This document shows, one piece after another, positions 25,365 through 28,663 of a stretch of DNA of 28,663 bases. The stretch covers positions 1 to 28,663 of the forward strand of contig CAXGOB010000062.1 of the NCBI GenBank assembly GCA_964011275.1. The letters are read 5' to 3'. The notes under the pieces are model-generated. The model did not search any database. It saw only the letters and a program-made list of their open reading frames with translations, and was not told the origin of the DNA. The translations under genes were made by a program, and so were the position numbers. How positions within the stretch are numbered: the stretch's first letter is position 1; every line of letters begins with the position of its first letter. Origin of the DNA: UBA7328 sp002471345. Its GTDB lineage: Bacteria; Bacteroidota; Bacteroidia; Chitinophagales; Saprospiraceae.

Positions 25365-27290
25365 ATGTTCAATAATAATTCAAAAGCATTCAGAAGAAAA
25401 GAGAAGATAGCCACAAATATTTTTGACTCCTCTGACGCAGCATCGTTGAAAATAGCGAATGAAGTAGCTGAATTGATAAGTGAAAAACAAAGCCAAAATA
25501 GAAATTGTGTTCTTGGTTTAGCTACTGGCTCGTCGCCAATCAAAGTATATCAGGAGTTAGTAAGAAAGCACAAGGAGGAGGGACTTTCATTCATAAATGT
25601 TCACACATTTAATCTTGATGAATATTATCCTATGGCTCGTGAAGAGATACAAAGTTATTGGAACTTCATGCACATTCACTTGTTTGATCACGTGGATATT
25701 CCGAAATCAAACATTCACATTCCGGATGGGACTTTAGATAAGTCTCATGTGACCTCATTTTGTGAAGACTACGAGCAAAAAATAGATGATTTGGGTGGTT
25801 TGGATCTACAAATCTTAGGAATTGGAAGAACTGGTCACATAGGTTTTAATGAACCAGGATCTGGGCTGGGATCCCCTACTAGATTGGTCACTTTGGATTA
25901 CATCACCATACTAGATGCAAGTGGTGATTTTTATGGTGAAGAAAATGTTCCGATTAAGGCAATAACGATGGGTATTGGTACCATAATGAAGGCTAAGCGG
26001 GTCATAATCATGGCTTGGGGTGAAGGGAAAGCTTCGATTGTTCAAAAAGCGGTAGAGGGTCAGGTTTCTGATCATGTACCTGCAACATACCTGCAAGGGC
26101 ATGATAATACAACATTCTTTCTAGATGAAGCTTCGGGTTCTGCGTTGACAAGAATGCAGTTACCATGGACATTAGGTCCTTGTGAATGGGAAGACAAGAT
26201 TCTGATAAAAAGGGCCACTATCTGGTTAAGTCAGAAATTGGAAAAGCCAATTCTTAAACTGACAAATAGAGATTATAGTGAAAATGGCATGTCAGATCTG
26301 ATTACAGAATATGATGATGCTTATAATATCAACATAGAAATCTTTAATATTTTACAAAGAACAATTACTGGATGGCCCGGAGGTAAACATGGAGCAGATG
26401 ATACACATAGACCGGAAAGAGCTAATCCTAAGTCTAAGAAGTGTCTCATCTTTAGCCCTCACCCTGATGATGATGTGATATCTATGGGAGGAACCTTTAT
26501 AAGGTTGCACGAACAAAAACATGACGTTCATGTAGCTTTTCAAACTTCAGGTAATATTGCTGTATTTGATGATGAGGTTTTGAGATTTACAGATTTTGTA
26601 AAAGATTTCGGAAAGCTGTTTGAAGTAAAAAGTGATTTATTAGAAAACATGTTTGGAGAAATCAGGAATAAACTGGATCAGAAGAAACCTGGCGACATCG
26701 ATGATGATAGAGTTAGATCAATAAAGGGCCTTATAAGAAGGGGTGAATCTAAATCAGCTTCTAGATATGTAGGGATCAAAGATGAAAACGTATACTTTAT
26801 GGATATGCCTTTTTATGAAACAGGTGCTGTAAAGAAGAATGACTTGTCTCAATTGGATGTTGATATCACTAAAGAATTATTGAGAAAAACCAAACCGCAT
26901 CAAATTTATGCTGCTGGAGATTTAAGTGACCCTCATGGTACGCATAGAGTATGTCTTAAAGCTATAACCACAGCACTGGATCAATGTAAAGCTGAAGGAG
27001 ACAAATGGATTGAAGATTGCTATGTATGGTTATACAAAGGCGCATGGCAAGAATGGGCAATAGAAGATATTGATATGGCCATACCATTAAGTCCTGAAGA
27101 ATTGTTGAAGAAACGAAAAGCCATATTCAAACATCAATCCCAAAAAGATAGACCTGTGTTTCCAGGTAGTGATCCAAGAGAATTTTGGCAGAGATCAGAG
27201 GACAGAAACCACAATACAGCCAAAGTTTATGATCAATTAGGACTGGCAGAGTATGAGGCGATCGAAGGATTTAAAAGATATTATTTTTAA
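25365..27290 (+). CDS. nagB: Glucosamine-6-phosphate deaminase fused to a PIG-L-type deacetylase
   Basis: A 641-residue two-domain cytosolic enzyme. Residues 1 to about 300 are a NagB isomerase/deaminase that converts glucosamine-6-P to fructose-6-P and ammonia. Its motifs are GLATGSSPIKVYQEL, FNLDEYYPM (D85), GIGRTGHIGFNEPG (H158, E163) and VEGQVSDHVPATYLQGH. The position matching the E. coli Asp141 appears to be Thr156 (RTGH instead of NDGH). From about 360 a PIG-L/LmbE deacetylase follows with the zinc motif SPHPDDD (H366) and DPHGTH (H524, H527). The pairing implies that N-acetylglucosamine-6-P, or a related amide, could be deacetylated and deaminated by one polypeptide. The architecture is known in Bacteroidota. 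It overlaps or abuts the GH16 gene downstream and is divergent from susC. Confidence 0.9.
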   Translation: MFNNNSKAFRRKEKIATNIFDSSDAASLKIANEVAELISEKQSQNRNCVLGLATGSSPIKVYQELVRKHKEEGLSFINVHTFNLDEYYPMAREEIQSYWNFMHIHLFDHVDIPKSNIHIPDGTLDKSHVTSFCEDYEQKIDDLGGLDLQILGIGRTGHIGFNEPGSGLGSPTRLVTLDYITILDASGDFYGEENVPIKAITMGIGTIMKAKRVIIMAWGEGKASIVQKAVEGQVSDHVPATYLQGHDNTTFFLDEASGSALTRMQLPWTLGPCEWEDKILIKRATIWLSQKLEKPILKLTNRDYSENGMSDLITEYDDAYNINIEIFNILQRTITGWPGGKHGADDTHRPERANPKSKKCLIFSPHPDDDVISMGGTFIRLHEQKHDVHVAFQTSGNIAVFDDEVLRFTDFVKDFGKLFEVKSDLLENMFGEIRNKLDQKKPGDIDDDRVRSIKGLIRRGESKSASRYVGIKDENVYFMDMPFYETGAVKKNDLSQLDVDITKELLRKTKPHQIYAAGDLSDPHGTHRVCLKAITTALDQCKAEGDKWIEDCYVWLYKGAWQEWAIEDIDMAIPLSPEELLKKRKAIFKHQSQKDRPVFPGSDPREFWQRSEDRNHNTAKVYDQLGLAEYEAIEGFKRYYF

Positions 27291-27324
27291 AGTGATTAAA
27301 ATGGATTTTGTGAAATTCTTAGAA

Positions 27325-28506
27325 ATGAAGATTGTCATATTTCTATTGTTATTATTGTTTTCATGTACAAATTCTTCAGGTGCTGGACCTGATGATTCTG
27401 TGCCTGATACCCCGGATCCAAAGTTGTTTATTGGTGATGCCTCTACCTCTGAAGGTAATAGACTTTCGTTCGAAATCAGATTGGATAAAACTTGGGAGGA
27501 GGACGTTTCTGTTGACTATGAAGTGCTTGGAGGTACAGCTGAACCAGGCAAAGACTTTGAAAATATTGCTGGGACAGCAGTAATACAGGCAGGACAGAAA
27601 GAAACATTTATTACAATTCCGACAATAGATGACGATGAAAATGAGGTTCAGGAAGCAGTAATTTTTAGAATTAATAATGCCATAAATGCTGAGATAAGTA
27701 TTGCATCGGCCGTGGGAGTTATTATTGACAACGATGATATTTCAGTTGACAATTTGGAGGGATATACCACATCTGAAAATCATTATGGATATGACTTAGA
27801 ATGGGGTGAAGAGTTTGAGAATGGTTTGGATTTAAATACCTTTTCCTTAGATATAGGTGATGGTTGTCCTGATTTATGCGGATGGGGAAACAATGAATTA
27901 CAGAGTTATACAGATAGTGAAAATAATGTTTTTGTTAAAGATGGAAAACTTGTCATCAGAGCTCAAAAAGATCCAATAAATGGACTTACTTCTACTCGTC
28001 TCATAACTAAGGGTAAAAAAGAATTCACATTTGGAAGAATAGATATAAGGGCTAAATTACCTGAAGGCCAAGGCATTTGGCCAGCTCTCTGGATGCTCGG
28101 AACTAATATAGATGAAGTAGGATGGCCTAATTGTGGTGAAATTGATATTATGGAACTTGTAGGTCACGAACCACAAAAAGTTCATGGAACTGCTCATTGG
28201 GGTCCTCAAGGAAGTAATTCCACATTTATAAGTGGAACTCAATCATTTGAGCAAAAGTATTCGGAAAACTTTCATGTATTCACATTGTTATGGCAAGAAG
28301 ATTTATTGAAATGGTATATGGATGAGCAGCTTTTTCATACAATCACACCGGCTAATGTGACTAATACTGTATATCCATTCAATGATCCTTTCTACCTTCT
28401 ATTTAACCTAGCAATAGGTGGCAATTGGCCCGGTAACCCAGATGACACAACAATGTTCCCTCAGGAAATGCAAGTTGATTATATCAGAGTCTTTCAAGAA
28501 AAATAA
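27325..28506 (+). CDS. Calx-beta / GH16 family lipoprotein (laminarinase-like beta-glucanase)
   Basis: The start at ATG 27325 gives a short lipoprotein signal (KIVIFLLLLLFSC, lipid Cys14) and 393 residues. ATGs at 27301 and 27253 are in frame, the latter overlapping nagB. After an acidic/proline linker a Calx-beta domain spans about residues 28-125 (GDASTSEGNRLSFEIRLD, ending VIIDNDD). The GH16 catalytic domain covers about 140-393 with WGNNELQSYT, GRIDIRAKLPEGQGIWPALW and the nucleophile/acid motif GEIDIMELVG (E272, D274, E277), then GGNWPG and VDYIRVFQ. It should cleave beta-1,3 (or mixed) glucans at the cell surface. The GWGNNELQ and WPALWMLG elements favour a laminarinase-type GH16. It is likely co-transcribed with nagB, 34 bases upstream. 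Confidence 0.92.
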   Translation: MKIVIFLLLLLFSCTNSSGAGPDDSVPDTPDPKLFIGDASTSEGNRLSFEIRLDKTWEEDVSVDYEVLGGTAEPGKDFENIAGTAVIQAGQKETFITIPTIDDDENEVQEAVIFRINNAINAEISIASAVGVIIDNDDISVDNLEGYTTSENHYGYDLEWGEEFENGLDLNTFSLDIGDGCPDLCGWGNNELQSYTDSENNVFVKDGKLVIRAQKDPINGLTSTRLITKGKKEFTFGRIDIRAKLPEGQGIWPALWMLGTNIDEVGWPNCGEIDIMELVGHEPQKVHGTAHWGPQGSNSTFISGTQSFEQKYSENFHVFTLLWQEDLLKWYMDEQLFHTITPANVTNTVYPFNDPFYLLFNLAIGGNWPGNPDDTTMFPQEMQVDYIRVFQEK

Positions 28507-28507
28507 A

Positions 28508-28663
28508 TCAGATTTCAATAAGAACGGAAGTCCCTTTGCTCTTATCTCCTGAGGTCCATTGCCAAGTTTCAGACAAAAGGATTTTTCCATCTTTATTAAT
28601 TTTTGGAACAGAGTGACATGTCCCTGTCAGAAGTTCATTCATTGAGTTTATTTGATGATATCT
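28508..28663 (-). CDS. C-terminal fragment of an unidentified protein (5' part outside window)
   Basis: The minus-strand frame is open from the window edge to TGA (complement of 28508-28510), giving 51 residues. They include LLTGTCHSVPKINKDGKILL and SETWQWTSGDKSKGTSVLIEI. The composition is that of a normal protein end, and alternating hydrophobic residues suggest beta structure. I do not recognise the family. It converges with the GH16 gene with only one base between the two stop codons and no terminator. Confidence 0.6.
   Translation of the reverse strand, partial: RYHQINSMNELLTGTCHSVPKINKDGKILLSETWQWTSGDKSKGTSVLIEI

Noticed and set aside
27253..27324. Earlier start codons for the GH16 lipoprotein
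   Set aside because: They place 8 to 24 charged residues ahead of the lipoprotein signal peptide; the ATG at 27325 gives a standard signal.

Overview
The window looks like chromosome of a (probably marine) member of the Bacteroidota, likely a Cytophagales/Flammeovirga-type lineage. The evidence is a low-GC sequence, a SusC/SusD pair, a TonB receptor with a DUF4249 lipoprotein, many signal-peptidase-II lipoproteins, promoter boxes of the Bacteroidota TTTG/TAnnTTTG type, no convincing Shine-Dalgarno sites, and a NagB-PIG-L fusion typical of the phylum. The genus cannot be fixed from sequence reading alone.

Layout. Positions 1-1202 (+): the tail of an unidentified gene, then a small four-helix membrane protein translationally coupled (TAATG) to a TauE/SafE-type permease. 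1210-2085 (-): formyltetrahydrofolate deformylase (purU). 2086-3396: a 1.3-kb stretch without a convincing gene that holds two tandem, divergent copies of what looks like one structured non-coding RNA on the minus strand. Each copy has its own promoter with identical box spacing, a conserved long hairpin, a covarying closing stem, a ten-base motif present twice, and a terminator. I do not recognise the family; this is the best candidate in the window for something undescribed. 3397-3942 (-): CvpA-family membrane protein. 4098-6014 (+): topoisomerase IV subunit B (parE) without a neighbouring parC. 6026-6754 (-): secreted DUF1080 (3-keto-disaccharide hydrolase-type) protein.

6899-25102 is a minus-strand block of surface genes. 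In transcription order it contains SusC, SusD, a strong terminator, two giant FG-GAP/VCBS-ASPIC/UnbV lipoproteins, a heme-c-motif FG-GAP lipoprotein, a TonB-dependent receptor, a DUF4249 lipoprotein, and a second heme-c-motif FG-GAP lipoprotein. The middle five genes are packed with 1-base overlaps or gaps under 10 bases. The block looks like an outer-membrane uptake and surface-binding system with two TonB transporters, four calcium-binding propeller lipoproteins and two possible surface cytochromes. No glycoside hydrolase lies inside the operon and its substrate is unknown.

25365-28506 (+), divergent from susC: a glucosamine-6-phosphate deaminase fused to a PIG-L deacetylase, followed by a Calx-beta/GH16 lipoprotein (laminarinase-like). 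The last 156 bases hold the C-terminus of an unidentified minus-strand gene. Together the right half suggests a polysaccharide/amino-sugar scavenging region.
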